This document shows positions 44,024 to 54,704 of a DNA stretch of 64,000 nucleotides, in pieces. Made by a program: the position numbers and the translations under genes. Each line of letters starts with the position of its first letter. Within the stretch, counting starts at the first letter, position 1. The notes beneath the pieces were generated by a model. The model was not told where the DNA came from. It ran no database searches and worked only from the letters and a program-made list of their open reading frames with translations. Source of the DNA: Corynebacterium pelargi (lineage in GTDB: Bacteria; Actinomycetota; Actinomycetes; Mycobacteriales; Mycobacteriaceae); contig NZ_BMCX01000004.1 of the NCBI RefSeq assembly GCF_014635485.1, positions 1 through 64,000 of the forward strand, given 5' to 3'.

Positions 44024-46085
44024 TCTGAATATCCACTGCACCCGTTGCTGGGTCGAAGGTGATGTAGCCGTGTTGGAAATCAACGCGGATCAGGCCACCG
44101 TCAACGCGGTGTTCCATGTTCACCGGCAATCCCAGCGGGCCTGCATCGAAGCCCTGAGCTGCCCATGCATCGCCAATCATGCCCCATAGCGCCTGTGCGC
44201 CGGTCTCGGGGGAGGAAACGATGATGCCCTTATCAAAGAGTGCGTAGGTGACGTCCTCACCGGTTTTCGCGGTGTACTTAGTCGTGCCCGAACGGGGGTT
44301 GCCAAGCACGGGGCCTACCTGGGCTTGGATGTTCTTCCAGGCCTTGGCAATCTCGTCATTATCGGAGGCCTTTACTAGCTTTTCGACGATCGCGGGGACG
44401 TCGGAAAGCTTGAGGCCATCAGCGACCTTGACGTTGCCGAGGGTGGCGAGGTCGAAGTTCTTCGGCTGCTTGCCTTCCTTGAGATCCAGTGCCAGACCAA
44501 GCAGGGAATTCAGGGCCTGCTCCGGGCTCATGGCGGAAAGGGAACGCAGGTAATCCTCGGCGCTTGCGGTGGAGTTCAGCGATGCAGTGCGCTCTGCAGC
44601 GGGCTTCGGAGCCGGTGCGTTATCGCTGGTCTTCGCTGCTGCCTTAGGGGTGGTGGTGGGAGTGCTCTCGGCCTTGGGGCTTTGAGTCTTCTTCTCCTTG
44701 TCCTTGGTGTCCTTAGCGTCCTTGGTGTCCTTGGCATCCTTAGTGTCGGGGGCTACGGCCTCGGCAATCTTGGTTGCTTCGGAAGCAAGGTCGGTGCGGC
44801 TCTTACCGGAGTTGATCTCCTCGTACTTCTTCTTCGCGATGGAGCGAATGGTGCCCATGGACGCATATCCCGCGGCACCGGGGCAGGTGGTGGTGCCAAC
44901 GTCGCGGTGAGCGAAGATATTTGGCAGGGTTACCTGCTGGCCATAGGGGTACTTGGAGTAGGTGGTGCCCTCAGAGGTGTGCACACCAGAGCCGGTGGGG
45001 TTCAGGTGAGCCACGGCTGCGCGCCAGCCGAGGATATCGCCCACGGCCTTAAGCATCGGGGCAGAAGGAGCCACTGCCTCGTAGTTGCCCATCATGGACA
45101 CGGCCCAGGTGTTCTCATTGAAGCCACCTGCGTGCGCGCCCCACACGTCCTTATTCAGTCCGCCATAACGACCCTCGTAGAGGTTGCCGTACTTATCGGC
45201 CAAGGACTGGTATCCGATATCGCACCATCCAAGGGTTTGTGCGTGGTACTGATAAATGCCACGAACGATGCCGGGTGCCTGAGCTTCGGAATAGTTATTG
45301 GAACCAGCGGTGTGGTGCACCACGAGCCCGGAAACCCCGTCGAAGTACTCGGGAGTCTGGCAACGCAGGGATTCATCGGCACCCCAGCCCTTGCGCGAAA
45401 TCACCTTGGGCATGCCATCGGTATCTGCGGTGAGGTTGATGCCGTTTTCGGGCAGGGTAGAGCTGCCACCGTCCACAAAGACCACGTCCACGGCATCGGC
45501 AGGGGTAACTTCTGCTACCGGCTGGATGGCGCCGTAGTTGGTTTGCAGTTCCTTCTGGGCCTTTGCTGCGGCCTTGGAGGCTTTATTTACCTCGGTCTTG
45601 GCGGTTTCTGCGATGAGCTCCACACCACTCATGGCCACCTGCACGGTGTTGGTGGGCTCGATGTAGATCAGGTCGGTGCCTCGCTTGGAGGAATTGCCAT
45701 CGCCAAAGTTCATTGGCTCGGTGTCGTACCACTCAGACCATGAGCCGTCCGGGCGCTTGGCGCGCACGAAGGCGGCGATGTCCTTTTCGCCTTCCCAGGT
45801 CACTGCGAACTGGGAGAAGGTTTGGTCGCGGTGGAATTCCTTGACGGTGCGCGGACCTTCGCCGCCTTGGGCGGCGATGGCGGCATCGTCGATGACCACG
45901 TTGAGGCCCTCTGCGAGGCTTTCTGTATCAACGGCTGCGGTGACCGGCGCGATGCCTTCACCGTCGGTGTTGATCACATTGGTGGCCTGGAGGCCGACTA
46001 CGCCGGAGGCGGCCACAGCCAGCGCAGATACGAGCGCTATTACTGGGCGCTGTTTGGCGGGGATAAGGCGGCGTCGCTGCTGCAC
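44016..46085 (-). CDS. N-acetylmuramoyl-L-alanine amidase (PGRP type)
   Basis: A 689-residue secreted protein. A signal peptide or anchor (PVIALVSALAVAASGVVGL) is followed by a region of unknown fold, then an amidase_2/PGRP domain at about residues 230-415. Zinc ligands are visible in LVVHHTAGSN, the following AHRDVGTTTCPG and Tyr/Thr in between. A low-complexity linker rich in TKDAKDTKDAKD follows near 435, then a C-terminal domain. It corresponds in position to Rv3811 of M. tuberculosis, next to glf. Hydrolysis of the muramyl-alanine bond in cell-wall turnover is expected. Confidence 0.9.
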   Translation of the reverse strand: MQQRRRLIPAKQRPVIALVSALAVAASGVVGLQATNVINTDGEGIAPVTAAVDTESLAEGLNVVIDDAAIAAQGGEGPRTVKEFHRDQTFSQFAVTWEGEKDIAAFVRAKRPDGSWSEWYDTEPMNFGDGNSSKRGTDLIYIEPTNTVQVAMSGVELIAETAKTEVNKASKAAAKAQKELQTNYGAIQPVAEVTPADAVDVVFVDGGSSTLPENGINLTADTDGMPKVISRKGWGADESLRCQTPEYFDGVSGLVVHHTAGSNNYSEAQAPGIVRGIYQYHAQTLGWCDIGYQSLADKYGNLYEGRYGGLNKDVWGAHAGGFNENTWAVSMMGNYEAVAPSAPMLKAVGDILGWRAAVAHLNPTGSGVHTSEGTTYSKYPYGQQVTLPNIFAHRDVGTTTCPGAAGYASMGTIRSIAKKKYEEINSGKSRTDLASEATKIAEAVAPDTKDAKDTKDAKDTKDKEKKTQSPKAESTPTTTPKAAAKTSDNAPAPKPAAERTASLNSTASAEDYLRSLSAMSPEQALNSLLGLALDLKEGKQPKNFDLATLGNVKVADGLKLSDVPAIVEKLVKASDNDEIAKAWKNIQAQVGPVLGNPRSGTTKYTAKTGEDVTYALFDKGIIVSSPETGAQALWGMIGDAWAAQGFDAGPLGLPVNMEHRVDGGLIRVDFQHGYITFDPATGAVDIQTN

Positions 46086-46142
46086 GAAGTTCTCCTTGTG
46101 GGGGAATTGTCACGTAACTGGTGTATAGCCTAGATCATTTAA

Positions 46143-47432
<1,290 letters not shown>

Positions 47433-47445
47433 GCATCAGCGTTGC

Positions 47446-47481
47446 AACGGCACTGAGAACTTCTTCACAGTGCCGTTTTTT
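47446..47481 (+). terminator. terminator after glf
   Basis: Arms AACGGCACTG / CAGTGCCGTT with a loop of about 12 bases and a T6 tail. Confidence 0.85.
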
Positions 47482-47583
47482 GAGCAGCACAGATGCTGGT
47501 GAGGTGGCAAAAGCCACTAGGTGGCAAACGGTTGCGCTAGTAGTTTCGGAGGTGTTCAATCTTCTCCTTTTGAAAGGAACACC

Positions 47584-48942
47584 ATGAAGCTAGGTTGGCT
47601 GGCGGCCCCTCCCGCCGCCCCGCGCAAAAGTGAAGAAGCCATCAGGGCGAGCTACCCACGCCTTCGAGTTCAAGTATTCTTTGGCATCTTCATCGGCTAC
47701 GCGGGGTTCTACCTCATCCGCAACAATGTCTCGCTGATTGCACCCCTGCTTCTCGACGACACCGGCATCGACAAAGTAGGCGTTGGCATCATCGCCAACG
47801 CCGTCCTTTTTGCCTATGGCCTATCAAAATTCTTCTCGGCCATGATCTCCGACCAGGCCAATGCGCGCTACTTCATGCCGCTGGGTCTGGCGCTTTCTGC
47901 AGTAATGAATCTGCTGATCGCCAACGTCTCCTACCTTTCTGCCTCGGTAGGGATCTTCGCTACCGCCATGTTTATCAACGGCTGGTTCCAGGGCATGGGC
48001 TGGCCGCCCTGCGGCCGCGTGCTGGTGCACTGGTATTCCACCAATGAGCGCGGCTCGATCACCTCGCTGTGGAACACCGCCCACAACGTCGGTGGCGCAG
48101 CACTGCCGGCCTTGGTTGGTGTGGGCCTAGCGCAATTTCCCAATCAATGGCAGGTGGCCTTCTGGCTTCCCGCCATCGTGGCACTCTTAGTGGCCTTGAT
48201 CGGTTTCCTTCTGGTGCGCGATACCCCAGAATCTCAAGGCCTGCCTCCAATCGAGGAATACCGCCAAGACCCGGCCAAAGTTGAGGCCGCCGACGATGGC
48301 CTGAGCACCTCCCAGCGCGTCTTCCGCCACGTCCTGACCAATAAGACCATCGTCATGCTGGCCATTGCGAACGTCTTTGTCTACGCGCTTCGCTACGGCG
48401 TGCTCAACTGGGTCACCGTCTTCTTGGCCGAGAAACACGGCGCAGAAATTTCCAAGGGCCTGGTGGGCTTCGCGGCCTTCGAGCTCGCCGGCATCGTGGG
48501 CACCATCGCCTGTGGTGTGCTTTCCGACAAAGTATTCAAGGGCTATCGCTCCGGCGCGGGCATGCTCTTTATGCTCGCCGCCGGCCTCAGCATCGGCGTC
48601 TACTGGCTGCTGCCGGTGGGCACGCCCATGTGGTTGCTGATCTTCTTTGTCGCACTCATCGGCGGCACCATCTACGGCCCCGTGATGCTCATTGGCCTGC
48701 AGGCCATCGACCTTTCTCCCCACAATGTTGCAGGCACCGCTGCCGGCTTCACCGGCCTTTTTGGCTACCTGCTTGGTGCAACGCTTGCTTCTACCGGTGT
48801 GGGCATCTTGGTGCAGCACTTCGGCTGGAACGTCACCTTCATGGTGTTTATCGCATTCGCCGTGCTCACCGTGGTGCTCTTCGCGCTCGTGGGTAGGCAA
48901 GAACGCGCTTTAATGCAACGCGTGCATGCGTCGAAAAGCTAA
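47584..48942 (+). CDS. MFS organophosphate:phosphate antiporter (GlpT/UhpT family)
   Basis: A 452-residue transporter with twelve helices. The pattern GYAGFYLIRNNVSLIAPLL, AYGLSKFFSAMISD, INGWFQGMGWPPCGRVLVHW and WNTAHNVGGA is characteristic of the organophosphate:Pi antiporter group. Probable substrate is glycerol-3-phosphate or a hexose phosphate; the two cannot be separated by eye. The frame begins at 47521, but ATG at 47584 follows GAAAGGAAC and starts the protein properly. Ends 21 bases before the LssY-domain gene. Confidence 0.9.
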   Translation: MKLGWLAAPPAAPRKSEEAIRASYPRLRVQVFFGIFIGYAGFYLIRNNVSLIAPLLLDDTGIDKVGVGIIANAVLFAYGLSKFFSAMISDQANARYFMPLGLALSAVMNLLIANVSYLSASVGIFATAMFINGWFQGMGWPPCGRVLVHWYSTNERGSITSLWNTAHNVGGAALPALVGVGLAQFPNQWQVAFWLPAIVALLVALIGFLLVRDTPESQGLPPIEEYRQDPAKVEAADDGLSTSQRVFRHVLTNKTIVMLAIANVFVYALRYGVLNWVTVFLAEKHGAEISKGLVGFAAFELAGIVGTIACGVLSDKVFKGYRSGAGMLFMLAAGLSIGVYWLLPVGTPMWLLIFFVALIGGTIYGPVMLIGLQAIDLSPHNVAGTAAGFTGLFGYLLGATLASTGVGILVQHFGWNVTFMVFIAFAVLTVVLFALVGRQERALMQRVHASKS

Positions 48943-48963
48943 AAGTCGTGATTAACTAAGTGG

Positions 48964-50307
48964 GTGAAGCAAACTCCCTACCCCGTACCAAAGAGTTACC
49001 CCACATACCACCTGCAGCCGCCTCAAAAGCCCAGCGTAGGCAGGATGTATGCCCTGATTGATAGCACATTTGTGGCCTTAGGGCTGCTGCTGGTGTTTTG
49101 GTATGTGGTGGTGCTGCTGCTCTCGGGGCTGGAGTTTTCCTGGCGCAGCATCATCATGCTGCTCGGGTTTTGGTTTACCCTGACCTACCTGGCGCTACCG
49201 CGAATGCACCAGCTTTTTACCACGGTGTACATTCCCGACTACTTTATGGCGCGCACCAAAACCGGTGATGGTGTGCTCGGCGATCCGGTGAATTTGGCCC
49301 TTCGCGGTGAAGAGGCTGATATCCACGCTGCGATGCACCGAGCCAATTGGGTCAAGGCCGATCCGATCACCCTCCGCTCATCGCTGGGCATCATCATGAG
49401 CTCGCTCAAGCGCACCTCATATCCCGCTGCGCCGGTATCGAACCTCTACCTTTTTGGGCGCAAACACGACTTTGCATACCAACAGGAAGTCGATGGCAAT
49501 GCCTCGCAGCGCCACCACATTCGTTTTTGGCGAGTACCAGAAGGCTGGGAGCTGCCCGGCGAAAAGAAGGTGCAGTGGCTGGCGGCAGGTACATACGATA
49601 GGGCAGTGGGTCTATCCACCCTCACCTGGCAAATCACGCACAAAATTGATGCCAACACCGACGCCGAACGCGACTATGTGATCGACTCTGTGCGCTTTGA
49701 AGATCCCGACACAAGCGTGGAAGTGATCGAAAATTTCTCTACCGCCTACCACGATAAAAATGGCGGCGGCGATGCCGTGCACACCGACGGCAACCTGCCC
49801 ATCCTCGACGTGCACGGCGCAGCACAGCGCGCGGAGGAGGCCGGAGTGGATACCGGCCAAAGCAGCAATCTTGTGCACCTGGAAAACCAGAAGCTCGATG
49901 AGAAACTGGATAAGGAAATCCCGCCGCTGCAGCTCGGATTCGTTGGCCTGGCCGTAGCCAGCAAACTGGTGGTGCTGCTCATCGCCGTCGCGCTCCTGGG
50001 CTTTGTGCACGATGACCCGGAGGTGGGAGCCGCGCTATCTGGGGCGCTCGGCGCTATTATCGCGACCTTGATCCAAGGTGGGCTCTATGTGCTCACTGTG
50101 CGCCGCAAGCGCTGGGCGCGCCTGGTTTTCCTGATCATCGCCTCCGTCGGGGCGTTGGGGGAGATGTGGCGGCTCACCATGGCGGATCATCCCAGCATTT
50201 TCGCCTACCTCAGCGTAGGTCTTTCAGTATTGGTGGTGCTTGCCCTGAGCGCGCCTGCGGTGCGTGCCTGGGTGTTTGCCCTGCGTCGTCGTTCGGGAGT
50301 GCAATGA
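48964..50307 (+). CDS. LssY C-terminal domain membrane protein
   Basis: A 447-residue protein with two membrane helices near the N terminus (residues about 35-80), a soluble middle part (about 90-280) containing the LssY_C-like stretch SNLYLFGRKHDFAYQQEV and HHIRFWRVPEGW, and four C-terminal helices. The LssY_C domain was named from Legionella secretion-associated proteins, and its function is unknown. GTG start at 48964 is inferred. The stop overlaps the following lipoprotein gene (ATGA), so the two are coupled. Confidence 0.8.
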   Translation: MKQTPYPVPKSYPTYHLQPPQKPSVGRMYALIDSTFVALGLLLVFWYVVVLLLSGLEFSWRSIIMLLGFWFTLTYLALPRMHQLFTTVYIPDYFMARTKTGDGVLGDPVNLALRGEEADIHAAMHRANWVKADPITLRSSLGIIMSSLKRTSYPAAPVSNLYLFGRKHDFAYQQEVDGNASQRHHIRFWRVPEGWELPGEKKVQWLAAGTYDRAVGLSTLTWQITHKIDANTDAERDYVIDSVRFEDPDTSVEVIENFSTAYHDKNGGGDAVHTDGNLPILDVHGAAQRAEEAGVDTGQSSNLVHLENQKLDEKLDKEIPPLQLGFVGLAVASKLVVLLIAVALLGFVHDDPEVGAALSGALGAIIATLIQGGLYVLTVRRKRWARLVFLIIASVGALGEMWRLTMADHPSIFAYLSVGLSVLVVLALSAPAVRAWVFALRRRSGVQ

Positions 50308-50918
50308 ACAACTGCCTCAGGCCGTTCGGCGCTGCGCAGCCGCGCAGTGCTGCGCTGCTTCGCCCCGTGATGCTGCCCAGCGCGGTGGTGTCTTATGTGA
50401 TGCTGCCCTGTGTGATGTTGCTCTGTGCGATGTTGCTCGGCGCCTGCGCCAATCAGGGATCTGAGCAGCCGAGTTCCTCGGTGGTGGCCGCTTCGAGTGA
50501 GCAGCCGCCGGCCTGTGCCGGCGAGCGTAATCCCTTTTGGGGCGTGCGTCCTTTGCCGCTGGCGAGCAATCCCTCGATCACCTTCGACTTCACCATTAGT
50601 GAGGATCATTTTGATGCCTGCGAGCCGCTGAGTTGGGCGGTGCTTTCGGGTATGGCTGGGCCGGACTTTAGAAAAGCGGTGGTGTTTTTCGAGCACGGAT
50701 CGGTCGTGGTTGAGCCGGCACCGCTGCTGCTCGGGAGCATGGATGCCGTGGAGCGGATCGATCCAAACACGGTAGTGATTCGCTATCGGGACGGAGAGGC
50801 AGCCACTTTTACGCTTGATGGAAAGGCGTTAGTTCTAGAAAACAATACTCTTGCCCAGGATGCGATATTTTCGGCGCCGCTTCTAGACTTATCGCAGTTC
50901 ACAGAACAAAAATCCTAA
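50304..50918 (+). CDS. LppP/LprE-type lipoprotein
   Basis: About 204 residues. A lipobox LLGAC lies near residue 48, after an unusually long leader that repeats VMLP/VMLL/AMLL units, so the first Met may not be the real start; an internal ATG or GTG would give a normal signal peptide. The mature part contains FDFTISEDHFDACEPLSWAVLSG, the pattern of LppP/LprE lipoproteins of mycolate actinobacteria. Function unknown. It overlaps the upstream LssY gene by four bases. Confidence 0.75.
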   Translation: MNNCLRPFGAAQPRSAALLRPVMLPSAVVSYVMLPCVMLLCAMLLGACANQGSEQPSSSVVAASSEQPPACAGERNPFWGVRPLPLASNPSITFDFTISEDHFDACEPLSWAVLSGMAGPDFRKAVVFFEHGSVVVEPAPLLLGSMDAVERIDPNTVVIRYRDGEAATFTLDGKALVLENNTLAQDAIFSAPLLDLSQFTEQKS

Positions 50919-50942
50919 ATTTCCGCCGTGTTACATTCATTT

Positions 50943-50974
50943 CCTTAGATACCCCCACAAGAGGGTATCTAAGG
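50943..50974 (+). terminator. hairpin after the lipoprotein gene
   Basis: Perfect 12-bp arms CCTTAGATACCC / GGGTATCTAAGG with an 8-base loop. The downstream sequence is only moderately T-rich (TCTTTCTTTG), so a regulatory role for the gene at 51045 is also possible. Confidence 0.6.
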
Positions 50975-51044
50975 ATCGTCTTTCTTTGTTGCTTTAACAG
51001 CAAGCCTATTGTTGTTAATCAGATCAAGAAAGGCAGGTTCATCC

Positions 51045-52205
51045 ATGAAGCAGCACAAAGGGACACGCAAATCCCTTGGAATCCTCCTGGCCGCAGGCAT
51101 CGCCTTTGGCGGCACCCTTGCCCCGGCATATGCCGAGCCGAACCCCGCGGGCTATGTTCGCGAATACAACACCTACCCCGGCCAAGTCTCCGGCATGGTG
51201 GCCCCCAATGCACAAGTCAGCGATGGCCACTTCACCTCAGTTGATGGCACCCAGATCTACTTCAAAAAGAATCTTGTGCCCGGTGCAAAAGCCACCGTTG
51301 CCCTGATCCACGGTCTGGCAGAAAATCAAGAGCGCTACGACTACATCACCTACCGGCTGAATATGGCCGGCTACAACGTCTACCGCCTCGACCACCGTGG
51401 CCATGGTCGCTCCGCAGAGCCCTATAACAATGTGCGCAAGAACTTGATCAATAACTTCGAGCTGGTCGATTCCGACATGAAGCAGCTCGTAGATATGGCT
51501 CGCGCCGAGCAGCCCGGCAAGCTGTACATGATGGGCCACTCCATGGGTGCCATGGCCGCGCAGTACTACGCGGTGAACCACCCCGGCGATATTGACGGCC
51601 TGGTGACCAATGGCGGCGGCATTCCGGCCAACCTCTATGGTTCCAATGATCTTCAGCCCGAGTACATTCACGCCGATGGCCAGTCCGCGTTGAGCATGCT
51701 GGATCCCTTTACCCGAAAAGATGAACGCCCCTTGGCGCCTTTCGACGCGCTATTTGGGGTCAATCTCAACGGCGCACTCAATAGCGTTGGCATGGATGTG
51801 AGCCAACTGCCCGGCGTGGCTCCGCACGAGTCGCCCGCTGCACTGCAGCAGATGGAGATTCCCAACGCCTTCAAGATCGGCGTGGTCAGCGATCCCGATG
51901 TGCGTGATCAATTGGCCAATGATCCGCTGAACTCCAAGGTGGTGAACATGTCCACCGGCCTGCAGATCATCGAAGCACTGCTCTATACCGGTCAGCACGC
52001 CAAGAACTACCAAGGCCCGACCTTGATCATGCACGGCGACACCGATGGATTGGTGCCATATCCGCTGGATATCAACTGGTACAACGCGGTGGGCAGCACC
52101 GATAAGCAGATGATTCTGTGGAAAGACATGATGCACGAGACGATGAATGAACCGGCTCGTGACCAGGTAATTGATCGAGCCATTGCCTGGCTGGACGCCC
52201 ACTAA
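51045..52205 (+). CDS. secreted alpha/beta hydrolase (lysophospholipase-like)
   Basis: A 386-residue protein with a Sec signal peptide (LGILLAAGIAFGGTLAPAYA, cleavage after AYA). The alpha/beta hydrolase core shows LIHGLAENQERYDY (oxyanion), nucleophile elbow MGHSMGAMA and the late HGDTDGLVP with the acid, plus a His in KDMMHETMN. It resembles PldB/monoacylglycerol lipase-type lysophospholipases. The substrate is likely a lipid ester, by inference. ATG at 51045 follows AAGAAAGGCAGG. It lies between the envelope lipoprotein and glfT2. Confidence 0.88.
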   Translation: MKQHKGTRKSLGILLAAGIAFGGTLAPAYAEPNPAGYVREYNTYPGQVSGMVAPNAQVSDGHFTSVDGTQIYFKKNLVPGAKATVALIHGLAENQERYDYITYRLNMAGYNVYRLDHRGHGRSAEPYNNVRKNLINNFELVDSDMKQLVDMARAEQPGKLYMMGHSMGAMAAQYYAVNHPGDIDGLVTNGGGIPANLYGSNDLQPEYIHADGQSALSMLDPFTRKDERPLAPFDALFGVNLNGALNSVGMDVSQLPGVAPHESPAALQQMEIPNAFKIGVVSDPDVRDQLANDPLNSKVVNMSTGLQIIEALLYTGQHAKNYQGPTLIMHGDTDGLVPYPLDINWYNAVGSTDKQMILWKDMMHETMNEPARDQVIDRAIAWLDAH

Positions 52206-52303
52206 TCATCTTTCCAGACCTTCCCCGAAGCGTCACTCCCAGCGGGCTAGCGAAAGCGAGTAGCCTAATTGGGAAAGTTTATGCCAAAAGGGAAGGTCAT
52301 TTT

Positions 52304-54223
52304 ATGGACGCGAAACTGCAGCGTTTCCTGCTGCCAAAGGCTGGCGAGCCTTATGACGTTCGCATGCTCTACCTCATTGAATCCGAGCACAACCAAACCC
52401 GCTCTCGCTGGTCGGACCGCAATAGCATTTGCATTCCGGCCGGCAACGAGGTGAGCTTCCAGACCTACTTCAACGCCTTCCCGGCCAGCTACTGGCGCCG
52501 CTGGTCCCAGCTTTCCTCCGTTATCCTTCGCGTCGAGGTACAAGGCACCGCCCGCGTGGATGTCTTCCGCTCAAAGATCGACGCCTCCCGGCTTTCAGTC
52601 GCCGGCGACGTGGTGAGCGATGGAACCTTAGAATTCGAGCTCTCGCTCAAACAATTTGAAGATGGCGGCTGGCTCTGGTTTGAAGTAACCGCCGATACCG
52701 ATGCCACCATCACCGCTGGCTGGTACGCGCCACATGCGCCCAAGGCTCAAACCATGCCCGATGGCACCGAGGTTGGCCCATTCGAGGCCCGCGCCACCAT
52801 CGGCATCCCCACCTTCAACCGCCCAGCCGACGCCGTGGCGGCTCTTGAGGCCTTGGCAAGTGACCCCGAGGTCGACGCGGTGATCGACGCGATCATCATG
52901 CCCGACCAGGGCAATAAGCACCCCGCCGATGAACCCGGCTACAAGGAAGTTACCGAGCACTTCAAGGACCGTTTCTTCGAATTCCGCCAGGGCAATCTGG
53001 GTGGCTCCGGTGGTTACTCGCGCATCATGTACGAGGCCTTGGGTGATAACACCCCGGATTCGCCCTACATCCTCTACATGGATGACGATATCCAGATCGA
53101 GCCCGACTCCATCCTGCGCGCCCTCCAAGCCGCCCGCTACGCCAAGCACCCCATGCTGATTGGCGGCCAGATGCTGAACCTTCAAGAGCGCAGCCACCTT
53201 CACACCATGGGTGAGGTCATTGACCGCCACAGCTTCATGTGGACTGCTGCACCGCACACCCACTATGACCACGACTTCGCGACGAATCCGCTGAAGAACC
53301 GCTGGCCGCAGAACCCGGACTTCGATGTGCGCGATATGCACCGCCGCATCGACGTCGATTACAACGGCTGGTGGATGTGCACCATCCCGCGTGTGGTTGC
53401 AGAAACCATCGGCCAACCGCTGCCACTCTTTATTAAGTGGGATGACGGCGAGTACGGCCTGCGCGCAGGCAAGGCAGGTTTCCCCACCGCATCGTGGCCT
53501 GGCATCGCCATTTGGCACATGGCCTGGAGTGATAAAGACGATGCGATCGACTGGCAGGCCTACTTCCACCTTCGTAACCGCTTGATTGTGGCGGCACTGC
53601 AGCATGATGGCGATACCAAGGGGCTGATCCGCTCCATGCAAAAGGCCACCGCAAAGCACCTGGTGTGCATGGAGTACTCCACTGTGGCTATCCAAAACGA
53701 GGCCATGAAGGATTTCTTGGCAGGCCCAGATCACCTCTTCGATATCCTCGAAACCTCCTTGCCACGCATCAACGCCATGCGCAAGGAATTTAGCGATGCG
53801 CAGGTGATTTCCTCCGCCAGCGAGCTGCCTCGACCTTCCGGTGCTCCCGGCGTACCAACCACCTGGACCATCAATGGCCCATTGGCTGGTGCAAAGAAGG
53901 CTGTGTGGTTGGCTAAGAGCCTCAAGCACACCCTGAGCAAGGAAAACCGCGATCACCACGAGGTGCCGCAGGCCAACCTGGCTCCAATTAACGCTCGTTG
54001 GTTCTCGCTAGGCCAACTGGATTCCGCCACCGTGACCACTGCCGATGGATCGGGCGTGGTCTTCCGTAAGCGCGACCGCAAGCTGGCCAAGGAGTTGCTG
54101 CAGGAATCGCTGAAGCTGCAAAAGCAGGTGGCGGAAGAATTTGATCGCCTGCGCGGTGAATATCGTGCAGCGCACGAGCACCTGACCAGCCGCGAGGCAT
54201 GGAGTGAGGTGTTCGATGCGTGA
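52304..54223 (+). CDS. glfT2: galactofuranosyltransferase GlfT2
   Basis: A 639-residue GT2-type enzyme that polymerises galactan from UDP-galactofuranose on the cytoplasmic face. An N-terminal beta-sandwich (residues 1-150) precedes the GT-A domain: metal motif LYMDDDIQIEPD, acidic site KWDDGEYGLRAG, and the conserved HMAW (IAIWHMAWSDKDD). Length matches mycobacterial and corynebacterial GlfT2. It uses the product of glf at 46269. Start ATG at 52304 follows AAGGTCATTT. The stop codon overlaps the PAP2 start region. Confidence 0.96.
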   Translation: MDAKLQRFLLPKAGEPYDVRMLYLIESEHNQTRSRWSDRNSICIPAGNEVSFQTYFNAFPASYWRRWSQLSSVILRVEVQGTARVDVFRSKIDASRLSVAGDVVSDGTLEFELSLKQFEDGGWLWFEVTADTDATITAGWYAPHAPKAQTMPDGTEVGPFEARATIGIPTFNRPADAVAALEALASDPEVDAVIDAIIMPDQGNKHPADEPGYKEVTEHFKDRFFEFRQGNLGGSGGYSRIMYEALGDNTPDSPYILYMDDDIQIEPDSILRALQAARYAKHPMLIGGQMLNLQERSHLHTMGEVIDRHSFMWTAAPHTHYDHDFATNPLKNRWPQNPDFDVRDMHRRIDVDYNGWWMCTIPRVVAETIGQPLPLFIKWDDGEYGLRAGKAGFPTASWPGIAIWHMAWSDKDDAIDWQAYFHLRNRLIVAALQHDGDTKGLIRSMQKATAKHLVCMEYSTVAIQNEAMKDFLAGPDHLFDILETSLPRINAMRKEFSDAQVISSASELPRPSGAPGVPTTWTINGPLAGAKKAVWLAKSLKHTLSKENRDHHEVPQANLAPINARWFSLGQLDSATVTTADGSGVVFRKRDRKLAKELLQESLKLQKQVAEEFDRLRGEYRAAHEHLTSREAWSEVFDA

Positions 54224-54704
54224 GGCTGATGTGCTGGTTTGCATCCAGCGCACCTTCGCCGATCGTCCCGGAGTCCTGCCGGCTGCTCGGGCCATGAGCC
54301 ATTTTGGAGAACATGCACTCGGATGGATGGGTCTTGGGGCGCTCGGCGCCCTCGTGCAGCCATCCAAGCGCCAACAGTGGATCCGATTGGCAGGTGCCTC
54401 CTTTTGTAGCCACGCCGCGAGCGTGGTGATCAAGCGAATTGTTCGCAGGAAACGGCCCCATGATCCTCGCATTGAGATTGGTGTGGCTACGCCTTCGAAG
54501 TTGAGTTTTCCAAGTTCCCACGCCACTTCCACGACGGCGGCGCTGCTGAGCCTGGCGTACATTTGCGGCAAGCCCTGGCCTTTGGCCGGTGTGCCGGTGA
54601 TGATGTTCTCGCGTATGGTTCTCGGCGTTCATTACCCCAGTGATGTAGCAGCCGGTGCCGGCATTGGTGCTGCCACCGCAGTGATTATGAAGGGAAGCAA
54701 GTGA
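54216..54704 (+). CDS. PAP2 phosphatase of the arabinogalactan locus
   Basis: A 162-residue PAP2-family membrane protein, the counterpart of Rv3807c, thought to dephosphorylate decaprenyl-phosphoribose-5-phosphate to decaprenyl-phosphoribose. Motifs are KRIVRRKRPHDPR, LSFPSSHATSTTAA (Ser in place of the usual Gly in PSGH) and FSRMVLGVHYPSDVAAG. The start ATG at 54216 overlaps the glfT2 stop by eight bases. It overlaps the UbiA gene by four bases, so glfT2, this gene and ubiA form one coupled operon. Confidence 0.9.
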   Translation: MREADVLVCIQRTFADRPGVLPAARAMSHFGEHALGWMGLGALGALVQPSKRQQWIRLAGASFCSHAASVVIKRIVRRKRPHDPRIEIGVATPSKLSFPSSHATSTTAALLSLAYICGKPWPLAGVPVMMFSRMVLGVHYPSDVAAGAGIGAATAVIMKGSK

